The notes below the pieces were generated by a model, which was not told the origin of the DNA, ran no database searches, and saw nothing but the letters and a program-made list of their open reading frames with translations. Below, piece after piece: positions 10,539-20,387 of a stretch of DNA of 39,777 bases. Each line of letters opens with the position of its first letter. Within the stretch, counting starts at the first letter, position 1. The stretch is from NCBI GenBank assembly GCA_013054445.1, contig JAAMPI010000389.1, forward strand, positions 1 through 39,777. The letters run 5' to 3'. Position numbers and translations under genes: made by a program. This DNA comes from Cudoniella acicularis (Eukaryota; Ascomycota; Leotiomycetes; Helotiales; Helotiaceae).

Positions 10539-10792
10539 ATGGATAGACAACGCAGAATAAGCAACATGCCTCAAGGTAAGCTATAAACCTTAGCCATTAT
10601 ACACATTACATCGGCAATCACTGACAGCATGAAATAGACACGAATGAGCCCAATTCTAGCCGCAACGACGAACAGAACGCCACAACTGCATTAACGCTTA
10701 CGCAAGATACTACTTTAGCCCAACCTACAAATATCAGAGCAGGTCATTCGGAGAAAGCGGCAGAAGATGAGCCTAGAGAATGGATTACATAA
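10539..10792 (+). CDS. possible small spliced protein (63 aa), unknown
   Basis: Exon 1 (10539-10575) starts ATGGATAGACAAC. A 62-nt intron follows (10576-10637; donor GTAAGC, branch CACTGAC, acceptor AATAG). Exon 2 runs 10638-10792, with phase 1 preserved, to a TAA. The product is hydrophilic (MDRQRRISNMPQDTNEPNS...) with no known domain. A second frame overlaps its end: it is open from 10719 and contains an ATG at 10767. It encodes a basic, Lys/Arg-rich stretch (KQRKELNISASLKRAASQLR) ending RARKRQKCM at 10967. A one-base indel would fuse the two, so this may be a frameshifted gene. The splice signals are good but coding support is modest. Confidence 0.35.
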
Positions 10793-11170
10793 GCAAAGGA
10801 AGGAGTTGAACATTAGCGCTTCATTGAAGAGGGCGGCGAGTCAACTCAGGATAAGAAAAAGCTTGATGATGGATGACGATGAATCAAAAGATCGCATGGA
10901 CCTCGGTGACGGACGTTTTTCTTCTTCATTAGCCTTGAGGGCGCGGAAGCGTCAAAAGTGTATGTAATAGCGAGAGCAACTTTCAATAAAAGGATTGGAC
11001 AACTAAACAGCAATGAACAGACAATAAGCATAACACAGAAGCGCAATAAGCAAACACTGAACAATAATGATGGATGCACTTGACCCCGACGACTTCACAA
11101 CGACTTCACAACGACTGCAAAAAGAACTCTTTTCTGGAAACCTCTTTCTTTTTTTCATTTGAGGAAGTTT
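10793..11170. other. short intergenic region downstream of NCS6/CTU1
   Basis: Contains the basic overlapping frame described for the 10539 gene, a 12-bp direct repeat (GACTTCACAACGACTTCACAACGACT, 11090-11115) and the presumed 3' untranslated region of the NCS6/CTU1 gene. No other gene is seen. Confidence 0.3.
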
Positions 11171-12454
11171 TCATCCTGCTCCTAGAGCAATACCCTCCAT
11201 TCTCCTTCGCAGCGTGGAGCTTTCTTCGTCCTCGACATCCACTTCTATCTCTATCTTCGGTCGATTCCTATTAAGCCCTTCAAGCAAAGTGCAGGCCTTA
11301 CATATATCTTGGCTCGACATATACCCGCATTTCTTGCAAGTGCCTAACGTTTGCCGTACAAGCTTCTTCCCCATTTTTTGAGGCGGCTTGCTCTCACCTA
11401 TTCTGTCATGTTTTTGACTATTTGCACTCAGCGGTATTGAGGCCGAGATATCAACTTCTCTAGAAGACGCCTCTTCATCCTGGCGTAATTTCTTCTCCAT
11501 GTCCGCCATCTCACCCCCACTATTTCTTCCGTTTACGCTACCACATCCACCAGCGCCTTCGTCTTCGCCATCAGCACTTGACAACGAGACTTTCTGGCTT
11601 TTGCAGTGACTGACACCCGACACTACTTCCGGAACCAGTTTCGCCATGTCTTCCCCACTCCGCACCACATCCAGAATAGCACTTGGTCTTACCCTCTCCA
11701 GGTTCTTGATCAGACTTCTTGCGCTTCCTCTGAATGCTTCAGGGCTGTACAAACATTCCGTGGTGAAGTAATCAAGTTTCTTATGGTGAGCGTAAAGAAC
11801 GATTTCCTTCTCATACGCATATTTCAGCGGCTTGCTCCTCCTCACTTCGCTGTTTGCGTCTCCAGTAACGATACTCGTACTTCGTGCGAGTCGGGGTAAA
11901 TCTCCTCTCAGTAAATTCATCAAAATGGTTTCTGCCACATCGTCTGCATTATGTCCAGTTACAACGTGATTGATGCCCAGCATTTTTGCCCCGCGGTCCA
12001 GCGCCTGCCGTCGAAATACCCCACAGTATGTACAATTTCCTTTCTTGCCAATTGCTTCGACAACTTGGTCCATCGTCCAGCCGTAGAGCTCATCGTATCC
12101 GACGATCTTCAGAGGCATATCGTATTGCACCGCGTTTCTTTTGACCGTCTCGAGGGAGTCATCCCGATATCCTTTGATCCCTTCATCGATGCTGAGCAGA
12201 ACCAGCTCTAAACCATAATTATAACGCTCGTTAAGAGTTTTGAGGACTGATGCGAGGACAGTAGAGTCTTTCCCGCCTGATGCGCCGATTGCGATTCGAT
12301 CTCCTGGGGAGAAAAGGGAAGTTGTGGTGATCGTGTGGTGTATTTCGGCTTCGAATATGGCAATAAAACAGGACTTGCAGAGTTTCTGGTGATTTTTAGG
12401 CCGTATAATTAATGCTCGAGATGTTCTGCAAATAGCGCAGAGTGCAGGCGCCAT
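11171..12454 (-). CDS. NCS6: cytoplasmic tRNA 2-thiolation protein 1 (Ncs6/Ctu1)
   Basis: This intronless gene encodes 427 aa. Ncs6/Ctu1, with Ncs2/Ctu2, adds sulphur from Urm1 thiocarboxylate to U34 of tRNA-Lys(UUU), tRNA-Glu(UUC) and tRNA-Gln(UUG) in the cytosol, as part of mcm5s2U synthesis. All family hallmarks are visible. An N-terminal zinc site has C6, C9, C26 and C29. The PP-loop ATP motif SGGKDST is at 59-65. The catalytic/cluster CxxC is CTYC (C141, C144), then [19 protein letters not shown] at 167-185. A C-terminal Cys quartet (C373, C376, C385, C388) is followed by [14 protein letters not shown] hydrophilic linker of about 80 residues (275-355) makes it longer than animal Ctu1, as is common in filamentous fungi. 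It is transcribed divergently from RPL8. Confidence 0.95.
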   Translation of the reverse strand: MAPALCAICRTSRALIIRPKNHQKLCKSCFIAIFEAEIHHTITTTSLFSPGDRIAIGASGGKDSTVLASVLKTLNERYNYGLELVLLSIDEGIKGYRDDSLETVKRNAVQYDMPLKIVGYDELYGWTMDQVVEAIGKKGNCTYCGVFRRQALDRGAKMLGINHVVTGHNADDVAETILMNLLRGDLPRLARSTSIVTGDANSEVRRSKPLKYAYEKEIVLYAHHKKLDYFTTECLYSPEAFRGSARSLIKNLERVRPSAILDVVRSGEDMAKLVPEVVSGVSHCKSQKVSLSSADGEDEGAGGCGSVNGRNSGGEMADMEKKLRQDEEASSREVDISASIPLSANSQKHDRIGESKPPQKMGKKLVRQTLGTCKKCGYMSSQDICKACTLLEGLNRNRPKIEIEVDVEDEESSTLRRRMEGIALGAG

Positions 12455-12741
12455 TTTGGAAGGGAAATTGTCTCTTCTATCTTCTGGATTTGAAAATCGT
12501 CTTCCTCGTAGCTGCGCTCCGCTTTAGTCATAAATTTTGAGGTTGCCCACCAAGCCCCCACTAGTGCCCATGAGCCAATCATGAAAATGGAGGATATTGG
12601 CATTTGATTGGCCAGACAAGCGATAACGCCAAGATTTTCGCACTCTCTCCCACACTTTCTGGAAGTCGAAATTATTTTCCAAACTCCATCGACAACCATC
12701 AACAACAATCGCTGCACCACGACACAGCGACCTCGATCATC
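12455..12741. promoter_or_regulatory. shared bidirectional promoter of NCS6 and RPL8
   Basis: The start codons of NCS6 (minus) and RPL8 (plus) are only 287 bp apart. The interval holds two CCAAT boxes in opposite orientation (CCAAT at 12575-12579, ATTGG at 12607-12611) and pyrimidine/purine tracts. Both genes serve translation, so joint control is plausible, but this is inference from spacing. Confidence 0.6.
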
Positions 12742-13815
12742 ATGGTAAGCTACCAATAACATTATTTTTATGATTTGATACTCCTCGTCTTCGCTCTCGC
12801 ACCTCTACGAGCAATCGCACGTCGAGATGCGCATCCCGTCTATCACCTCTGGGTGTTGACGATGATTTGGCTTGAGCTACATCTGTGCAGAAATGCTAGT
12901 GTAGTCTCTTTAGAGTTCAAAGAAGATTGTTAGTGAACATATTCGCTGATGTCTTCTTTTCTCAATGATAGCCTCCAAAAGCCGGAAAGAAGGCTGCCCC
13001 AGCCCCATTCCCCCAGTCGAAAGCTGGTGCAGGATCAAAGAAGGCCCCAAAGGTACGTCCAATCCTCAATGATTATACTTCTCATTCGTGCTAACCATCG
13101 CAAGAACCCTCTCATCGAGAAGCGCACCCGTAACTATGGCATCGGACAAGATATTCAGCCGCGACGAAACCTTTCACGTATGGTGAAGTGGCCCGAGTAT
13201 GTCCGCCTTCAACGCCAAAAGAAGATTTTGAATCTGCGCCTGAAGGTCCCACCTGCGATCGCACAATTCCAGAATGTCCTCGACCGCAACACTGCCGCTC
13301 AAGCACTCAAGCTCTTGAACAAGTACCGTCCCGAGAGCAAGGCTGAGAAGAAGGAGAGATTATTGAAGGAGGCCACCGCTGTGAAGGAGGGCAAGAAGAA
13401 GGAGGATGTCAGCAAGAAGCCATATGCTGTCAAGTACGGTCTCAACCACGTTGTCGGCTTGATCGAGAACAAGAAGGCTTCTTTTGTTCTCATTCCCAAC
13501 GATGTCGACCCCATCGAGCTGGTCATCTTCCTTCCAGCTCTCTGCAAGAAGATGGGCGTCCCATATGCCATCATCAAGGGCAAGGCCAGACTTGGCACGG
13601 TTGTCCACAAGAAGACTGCTGCTGTTCTCGCCTTGACTGAGGTCCGATCCGAGGATAAGTCTGAGTTGTCGAAATTGGTTTCCGCTGTTAAGGAGGGTTA
13701 CACTGACAAGTACGATGAGGCGAAGCGACACTGGGGTGGTGGTATCATGGGTGCTAAGGCGAATGCACGCACCGAGAAGAAGCGCAAGGCTCTTGAGAGT
13801 GCTATCAAGATCTAA
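12742..13815 (+). CDS. RPL8: 60S ribosomal protein eL8 (L8/L7a)
   Basis: There are three exons: 12742-12744 (the ATG alone), 12972-13052 and 13105-13815. The introns are 227 and 52 nt, with donors GTAAGC and GTACGT, branch TGCTAAC in the second, and acceptors ATAG and CAAG. The spliced product is 264 aa, starting [20 protein letters not shown]. It has the family signatures [20 protein letters not shown] and the L7Ae/L30e RNA-binding fold (about 115-230), including [20 protein letters not shown] and [17 protein letters not shown]. eL8 binds 25S rRNA in the large subunit. Codon use is strongly biased to C-ending, highly expressed-type codons, unlike its neighbours. A separate ATG frame starting at 12949 reads through intron 2 but is only a shadow of the same exons. 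Confidence 0.96.
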
Positions 13816-15131
13816 AGGGTTTCTTGATGCGGCTTTCTTACTGGCGTTTTTACGATATCACGGCATTGCATGGCAGGACTGTAGTTAGGGATACAGAAGC
13901 AAAAATTCAAGCTGAATGATACAGTACCTATTGGTCACTTCATCAGACCTCCATGATTGCTCTTGTGTAACATTCTTACCGGGTAAGATTTCACGATTCA
14001 CGCCACAAATGTCAAATCCTTGAAACTCCAAATTTACTTGGTGCACCGATGGTAAAGTTCCATCCTTAAGCCGTTCGTCCATTCAAGTATCCCATCCAGA
14101 TCTCTTATCACGTTTTCAAACGCAATAGCATGCTGCGCAATGACCAGCCGCGTGCTCAAACGCGTTTCATCAACTCCTGCCAATGCTTAAATCATTTCCT
14201 AAGCCCTTAAACGACACACCAGTGCCAGATCGACGTCTAGGATCTTTACATAATTGCTTTTCTTCAAATGCTTCTTTTGTTTTGCCATTTCAGAGCATCG
14301 AGGAGGCCCTTATTAGCCAGAATTATGAGCTAGAAGGACCGAAGAATTCTTCTCGTTGAGGGTGAAGGGAGGGTGGTGAGGCATTTACGAACGTCAGCCA
14401 CGAATCAAGCATGAATGAGTGTCTCAAGCCACAACGGAGGAAATCTTCAGCATGCATATGACGGAATAGAGGAGGGAGGGATTACAGTCTCGGGACGCTT
14501 GCATACCCAAAGAGGCAACCCAATAACCTCCCTCCCGGATCCTGTCGTGATCCCAGGCTGGAGCGGACCGCCAACCCTCGGACGAAACCGATCTCTACAC
14601 TGGCAAGTTGGAGTATGACAATTTCTTCGTGGAAGCATTTGATGTTTTACAATCCTTGTCCTGGCTCGTACTCCCTTATTTTGCGTTGGCCTACTTCATA
14701 TACCCACGTATGCCCTGCCTCTCATCCTCTCCTCCTCCTCAACATCACCTCATATTGTTTTATCGTACGTTTGCTACGCATCACTTTCTCCAGACTCCAT
14801 CCTCCATTTCTCCGGTCACCTGATCCCTCTCCGGCTCTTAGCTGCGCACTAATTGCGCCCTCATACCCGTCGTCGAATTGGAGCTTCCTATTGGTTATTT
14901 CCTTATCCCGCTTATCGGAGTTGCCCCACTACAACAAAGCCGGAGAAAGAGCGAGCAGCTAATTTTGACAACCACAAGCATCTTAATTCACCAACATCTT
15001 TCTTAGTGTGCCCTACATTCTCTTGTGTGTCGAGAACTCGCAATTCACTGCTTCCATCCCCTGTATTTTTTACGCGCAAAACATCCTTCGATTCAGCAAT
15101 TCCTAGACAGAAACATACACAGATAGACACA
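13816..15131. other. intergenic region between RPL8 and carbonic anhydrase
   Basis: The first part is the RPL8 3' flank; the last few hundred bases, rich in CT tracts (14700-15120), are the probable promoter and leader of the carbonic anhydrase gene. No additional gene or repeat is supported. Confidence 0.35.
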
Positions 15132-16094
15132 ATGGGTTCCCAAGGTCAGTTTGCGACAAACACCCCTCCAAATCCCCGAGGAAATGTTGGGTTTTGATGG
15201 TGACGGCAGTCACCCTTTCAAAGCCAGCAGATTCTCCTCTTACTATTCCCAACAGCATCGCAAGAGAAAAGCACAGCAACAGCAGGCTAATACCGAGCTC
15301 CGAATAGACAAATTCCAATATGCGTTGAAATCCAACGATGCCTGGGCGAACTACAAAGGACATCAGAACCCAACATTCTTCCCTAACCTCTCAAAAGGCC
15401 AATCACCCAGCATTCGTATGTCTCCTCTCCCTTTTCCTCCTCTTCCCCCTCTCCATTTCAAATTGAGCACACTGTTCTAACTATTTCATCCGGTAACACA
15501 GTCTGGCTCGGCTGCAGCGACTCCCGCGTTCCCGAAACCACCCTCCTCGGCCTCCAACCCGGCGACGTCTTCACCCACCGCAACATCGCCAACATCCTCT
15601 CGCCCACCGACCTCTCCTTTCTCTCCGTCCTCGAATACGCCGTCATCCACCTCAAAGTCTCGCACATCGTTCTCTGCGGCCACACCTCCTGCGGTGGATG
15701 CGCCGGTGCCCTCGCTGCCGGTCGCATCGGCGGCGTTCTCGACGCTTGGCTTACACCACTCAAGACTGTCAAATTAGCACATGAGGCAGAGCTGATGGCG
15801 ATTAAAGACGAGGGCGCGCGTGCGAGACGGCTGTCGGAGTTGAATGTGCAGAATGGTGTTAATGTTTTGATGAGCAATTACGTGGTTGAGGAAGCCATAA
15901 AAGAGAGGGGATTGCAGGTCCATGGTGTGCTTTATGATCTTGCTTATGGCAAGATCAAGGATCTCGGCTTTGGAAATTGCGGTGGTACTGGCAAGGCAAT
16001 TGGTGGTGGTGGTGCCGGCGAGGAGGAAATCGTGAAGGGCAATCATGGCATGTTGGTTTTCCGGGACGATGGCGCGCAGATGACTGTTCGGTGA
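15132..16094 (+). CDS. beta-class carbonic anhydrase, three exons
   Basis: This enzyme hydrates CO2 to bicarbonate, supplying carboxylases and CO2 sensing. Exons are 15132-15144, 15308-15415 and 15502-16094. The introns are 163 and 86 nt, with donors GTCAGT and GTATGT, branches GCTAAT and TTCTAAC, and acceptors AATAG and CACAG. The product is 237 aa, beginning MGSQDKFQYALKSNDAWANY. Zinc ligands are C45 (in LWLGCSDSRVPETT, with the D47/R49 dyad), H101 and C104 (HTSCGGC). GDVFTHRNIANI and GVLYDLAYGKIKDLG are family-typical. The spliced start has no targeting signal, so it is probably cytosolic. Intron 1 is open in frame with exon 2 and holds an ATG at 15184. Retaining it would give an N-terminus of about 43 residues (MLGFDGDGSHPF...), rich in Gln and Lys/Arg. 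Confidence 0.93.
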
Positions 16095-16896
16095 ATACGA
16101 GAGGAAAGAAGGCGAAGGAAGAGAGCTAGTTTGGGTTTGAAGGTTTGAAAGTTGGAGTTTAGGTTGTTGGTGCTGGAGCTGGAGTGGAGTAGACTTTTAC
16201 TGGCTGGGTTTTGGGCTCTACGCATCTTGTGGGCTTTGGATGAACAACTTTGGAGGAGGGTAAGGAGGCAAGGAGAGTGTGTATACATAAGGATTCGTGG
16301 CATGAGAGGATTATTCATTCACTCACTCATACTCGGACGTATAGTTTTTAATTGAAAAATTAAAACAAAGGAAGGATTGATTTGTAGTCAGGTACTGAAT
16401 GAAGTGTTGAATTATTTTGCTTGCGCGCGCCTACTTGCTTCTTCTCTGTGTGATATGAACGTGGGAGGTATCTAAGGCTTATCTAAAACTCATCTAAATA
16501 TCATCTATTGCGGTCTCATTTGTTCATATCCCGTATTTCGCGATTCGTGGTATCATTTTCTCGTTGGATGCCTGTTGGTGTGTTTGCGTGGTTTCATCCA
16601 TCCTTCTAAGTGTCGGAACTGATCCAACCCAATCCTGTGGGTATCCTAACCCCTTTTTGACGCCCTCCTTTCTATATCCTGATCCACAGATTCCACACCC
16701 CGAGAACAGGAAGGAGAATGTGAGCTCTTTCCTTCTCTACTCTCCTTTTCCCATCACTCTCTTCCCTCGATCCCGATCCCCGCCCAACTAAATCTCGAAT
16801 TTTCCCCGGCCTTCCATTCCCTACCATTTACTTTCAACATCTTCAATTTACCTTCCCTTTCTCTTATTTTTTATCCACCCTCCCAACTACACCACC
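16095..16896. other. intergenic, convergent 3' ends
   Basis: Lies between the 3' ends of the carbonic anhydrase (plus) and ornithine cyclodeaminase-like (minus) genes. No gene is seen. Pyrimidine-rich tracts occupy 16640-16890. Confidence 0.35.
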
Positions 16897-18497
16897 TCAA
16901 AAATCCTCAACCACAATCCCCACATCCCTCACCCTCGCCAACCTAACCAAATCCCCACCAACAACAAGATCCATCAGTCCCATCCCCACACTCTTATACA
17001 CCACATTTCCCCTGCTAAGCCACCTACACATCTGATCTTCCTGCTCTGTTTGCTGTTTCTTTCTTTTTGTGGGTTTGACGCTGTTGCTTCTGCTTCCATT
17101 TCCTCCACTTAAACTGCTAGATCGTTTGTGGAAACTGAAGGAATTTTTCCGAGAGAGGGAGAATGAGGATTTCCGTGAGGGAGATTTGTTAGAGCCGCCG
17201 CTGGTGTTGGTGGTTGTTTGCGTGAAGGAAGAAGAGGAGGGTGAGAGTGTGAGTGGAAGTCTTGGGGAAGGTGGATTGGAGTTTATAGAATTGTGGAAGA
17301 CGTGTGAGAGCGCTCTATTTCCATCACCTAGATTCAGCGTTTCAAGACTTATAGCTAATTCCGGGGGCGGAGAATCCGAAATCGCAGAATCGGTATCGTT
17401 GTTACTGTCCAGCCGCTCAAGCATCACTAACTCTCCCAACTCGACGGTTTGCGTCTCCCGGATGTTGGCTTGTGTTAGTTCTCCCGTTTGGGTTACGCAT
17501 GTTAATGTGTCCACGACGATAACACCACCTTCTTCGGCATGCTTGTGGAAGTGGTGCCCCGGCCCGTGGCGTTTCGTTGCTTGGGAGAGGATTTCAGGGG
17601 GTACTTCTACCATGTGTTTTTTGTAGGAGCCGATGGCTATTATGAGCCGTCCGCGCTTCCGGCCTTCGGTGTTGGTGAGAATTGTGTGGTCGAATAAGGG
17701 TTCGGTACTTGGTGTGGTGGTAATAATCACGTCCGAGGCCCTGATTTGGTCTTTCAGTAACCGAGCGTATTCTCCGTATCCAGGTGTCAAGATTCCGAAT
17801 GTAGTGTTGCTCCAGCCTTCGCTTGTTTTTATCTCTGGGTCGATGTGCACGAATGTCTTTAGGATACCCTTTGCGCGGTCGCTGAATGTGCGGTTTATGA
17901 AGTGGACTTGTTTTATGGTGCTCCCGTGGAGTAGAAGTGCAAGCCGGACATGCCAGTAGGCTTGTTTTCCTACGCCGAAGACGGTGATGGTCTTTACTTT
18001 TGCGCGGCGGGTGAGGAGGAGGGAGGAGGCGAGCGCGGTGCGGAAGGCGGTTACTTCTTCGGCGTTGAGGAAGCCGAAGGGCTTTCCAGAGAGGTCCATC
18101 AATGTGAGGGCCCCATAGGGTGTTGTGGGTGCTGGGGGAGGGGCATCGAGGGTATCTGTTGCGTTGTTGGAGTGTGTATCTGAGGGAGGTGTTGCGAGAG
18201 TTACAACTGCAGATATATTTATTAGTATTTCTTTTTCTTTGAAAAACTCGAGAACCTACCTTTCATCCCAATTCCTGATGAACTTGTCGATGGCATGAAG
18301 AGAGTTGTGTTTCCCCTATGTGACTCGAGAACCGTCCGCTCGGGTTGATTATCAGAACAACACCCATCATCTTGTGTGCCAGTCGAGTATTCATGTAAAG
18401 CTTGTCGCAGAGAATGCTGCAAAGATTCGACGTCTGCTCGCGTAAGGTTGTTGAGGAGATTTTTGACGTCCGTGTCGGAGAGGATTGTAAGAGGCAT
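16897..18497 (-). CDS. ornithine cyclodeaminase/mu-crystallin family protein
   Basis: Exon 1 is 18497-18260 and exon 2 is 18206-16897 on the minus strand. The 53-nt intron (donor GTAGGT, branch ACTAATAAA, acceptor CTGCAG) keeps phase 1. The product is 515 aa, starting MPLTILSDTDVKNLLNNLTR. The family binds NAD(P)(H) in a Rossmann fold and converts ornithine to proline or reduces related imino acids; the substrate here is unknown. Features seen are FMPSTSSSGIGMKVVTL (about 67-83), GALTLMDLSGKPFGFLNAEE, the dinucleotide motif VFGVGKQAYWH (155-165), SDVIITTTPSTEPLF, and the C-terminal RGNVVYKSVGMGLMDLV. Members are usually about 320-400 aa. The excess is a Ser/Lys-rich, low-complexity insertion at about 385-470 (SPSRKSSFSLSRKNSFSF), probably disordered and phosphorylated. 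Confidence 0.85.
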
Positions 18498-19306
18498 CGT
18501 GAGGGTTGCTTGCGGATTTCTCGAGGTTTTTTTTCTCAATTGAAGAAAGGAGTTATTATGTTGGGGAAGTTGCTCGCATATTTATGCACCTGAGCTGGTG
18601 ATACTCGGACTTTGGAATTAATAAGAAATATATATGGTGAGAAAAGAAGTGCTGACGAAGTATTCCAGACTCCGCTAACCTTATCGCATTATCTTTCTTG
18701 CAGCGGTTGACAGGGGGCAACAAGGATGACGTTTTTTTGAGAAACTTTTGGAGGGGTGGCTTTGTTGCCACTTTGTCAAAGGGACATTTTTGCAACTTCC
18801 TGCGCAAGAGGTGTTTTTAATTATTGCGTTAATTTTATTGGACAGGAAATCTAACTGACTGCATATAAATTCGACGAAGGCAAGTCATAAGAAGAAGCTG
18901 AACAACGCTTAGTGCTGTGTATACGGAGTACACAGGGCGGTACAGTATGCCGATTTGCGTATGTGGTAAAGGGATCAGAAGAGGGGGAGGGAGAAGCGGG
19001 GTTGATCATCCTTTAAAGTGGCGTCCAATAATGGTTAGAACCCGTCGATAACGTTTGGTATGGAGGGGCCTAGGAGTTAAAGCTCGCGGCGATAAACTCT
19101 TCTCCGAAGCAATCTATGCCAATCTTGAAGTGGAATTATTCCCGTCCCACCTGTGAGCTGAAGCTGATCTCTGATTGTAGCACATTATTAACGCTTTATA
19201 TTTAAAGGTTAACTCATCGCTCTCCCTTTCACCTCTTCTTTTCTTTCTTCGCTTTCCTAACATTCACTGTTGGCGAAGTTGTTATACCTGCCTGACTGAT
19301 GCTCGT
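18498..19306. other. divergent intergenic region
   Basis: About 0.8 kb between the start of the cyclodeaminase-like gene and the aldo/keto reductase remnant. No gene is seen. TTTGTTGCCACTTTGT at about 18761 resembles part of the Tc1 element terminus further right, but there is no matching partner. Confidence 0.3.
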
Positions 19307-19591
19307 ATGACCTGGAGATTCTTCAAAGGCATCCGTCTCCCACCACCAATTCTTTCACCCTCCAACCGAAAACTTGTACAATTCGTGTCGCACCGAACAA
19401 TCGCAAGCCGTCTACAAACCCACAGCACGATGTCGACCGACTCCGTGCCCAAGATGGAGTACACGCGCCTGGGAAACTCGGGACTGAAGATCTCTAAGGT
19501 CATTTTCGGCGCCATGTCGATTGGCAGCCCAGACTGGCAAGAGTGGATTCTCGACGAAGAAGCTGCACTTCCCCTTCTCAAGCACGCGTAT
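19307..19591 (+). pseudogene. aldo/keto reductase, 5' fragment
   Basis: From the ATG at 19307 the frame gives a basic leader (MTWRFFKGIRLPPPILSPSN..., mitochondrial-like, with another ATG at 19430). The N-terminus of an aldo/keto reductase follows: MEYTRLGNSGLKISKVIFGA, then MSIGSPDWQEWILDEEAALP and LLKHAY. This is the first beta-strand and helix of the TIM barrel. Family members continue at once with a G-x-N-T/F-x-DTAD segment holding the catalytic Asp; here the homology stops at about 19591. The next bases match a retroelement-like frame on the opposite strand. A full enzyme is about 330-350 aa; only about 50 residues of the domain remain. The Asp, Tyr, Lys and His catalytic residues are all missing, so the gene is dead. 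The remaining part is not found elsewhere in the window. Confidence 0.8.
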
Positions 19592-19815
19592 GGGAGTTGT
19601 ATCGCAAGGGAGCTTTTAGCCTTCCGGAGGTCGTTGTGTAGGTCTAGGATTGTCGTGTCTATCCATAGTCGTGGGTAGGTAGGCTCCCTTCCCCCTCCCT
19701 CGTCTAGGCCTGTATATATCCGTCTCCAGTGTGCCAGCGGTTTCTGTTGGCGTAGTTCCCCTTTCGTCTTTCTCTTGTCCCGGTGCCCTTATGCGTTTTA
19801 GGTCTGGGATTGCCT
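19592..19815 (-). mobile_element. LINE-like (non-LTR) retroelement fragment
   Basis: On the minus strand an uninterrupted frame of about 65 codons reads ELRQQKPLAHWRRIYTGLDE, a Gly-rich stretch, then PRLWIDTT and LDLHNDLRKAKSSLAIQL. The last motif resembles the segment at the end of the RNase H region of fungal Tad-like ORF2, where L-x-x-x-L-x-K-A-x-S-S-x-x-x-Q-L-R is typical. The frame ends exactly where the aldo/keto reductase sequence begins, so the 3' half of the element (normally ending in poly-A) is missing. This is a rearranged fragment, not a simple insertion. The assignment comes from memory of the motif only. Confidence 0.45.
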
Positions 19816-19927
19816 CCCCTGGGCTTTAAAGTTTTCCGTGAGGTCGTCTGCTTCTTGGCTCCATCACTCCTTAATATTTCTAGTATTATTAATAGAAATA
19901 AAATACTTAAAATAAACCTTTAATTAT

Positions 19928-20209
19928 TGTCACGGCCCTGGTTTGGAGTGCCTAAGCCGTAACGTGCTCGTGGCCACGTGGCCTCGCTTAGCCCTGCTGA
20001 GTCAGCTGCGCCCTGTATTTAAGCTGTCGCACTTGTCACGGAGTTAGTTCACGTGACCTATTCTACACGTGACGGCGCTAGGCCTAAGCGAGGTTTCAGG
20101 CAGAAGTTAGATACGTGGCTGCTTCGTCCTTCTCCTCTTCTCTTCTTCGTCGATTATTCTAAGGAATAGAGCACTGTTTACTTTATGTCTGCTGAAGTGC
20201 TCTGTGACA
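19928..20209 (+). repeat. probable solo LTR (282 bp)
   Basis: The segment starts TGTCACGGCC and ends TCTGTGACA, so it has the TG...CA ends of an LTR with a 6-bp inverted terminal repeat (TGTCAC/GTGACA). Inside are a TATTTAAGC promoter-like box (about 20015) and an inverted pair CCTCGCTTAG / CTAAGCGAGG (about 19981 and 20087), plus several CACGTGA motifs. Flanking five-base sequences (ATTAT, AACTT) do not match, so no target duplication supports it. A second copy is not present in the window. Confidence 0.5.
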
Positions 20210-20387
20210 AACTTTTTCCTTTAAGGCCTGACACCCCCGGCATTCCTAGATTAGACAACAATTGATTGCCTGAGCAAGAAATACGTTTTTCTTTACTCAC
20301 AACCACTCACCGGTAGCCGCGAGAGACAACTCTATTTCACAGACAAGTACTCATTTTACCGAAACCCATACTACTAGGGACTCCGCA

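Noticed and set aside
12949..13104. Alternative RPL8 start at 12949 reading through intron 2
   Set aside because: The resulting N-terminus is unrelated to eL8, while the spliced form gives the standard [11 protein letters not shown] start.
17069..17626. 185-codon plus-strand ORF
   Set aside because: Antisense shadow of the cyclodeaminase-like gene, whose domains and splice sites are clear.
18745..18790. Sequence resembling the Tc1 element terminus (TTTGTTGCCACTTTGT)
   Set aside because: No inverted partner, no TA-flanked end, and only about 15 bp match.
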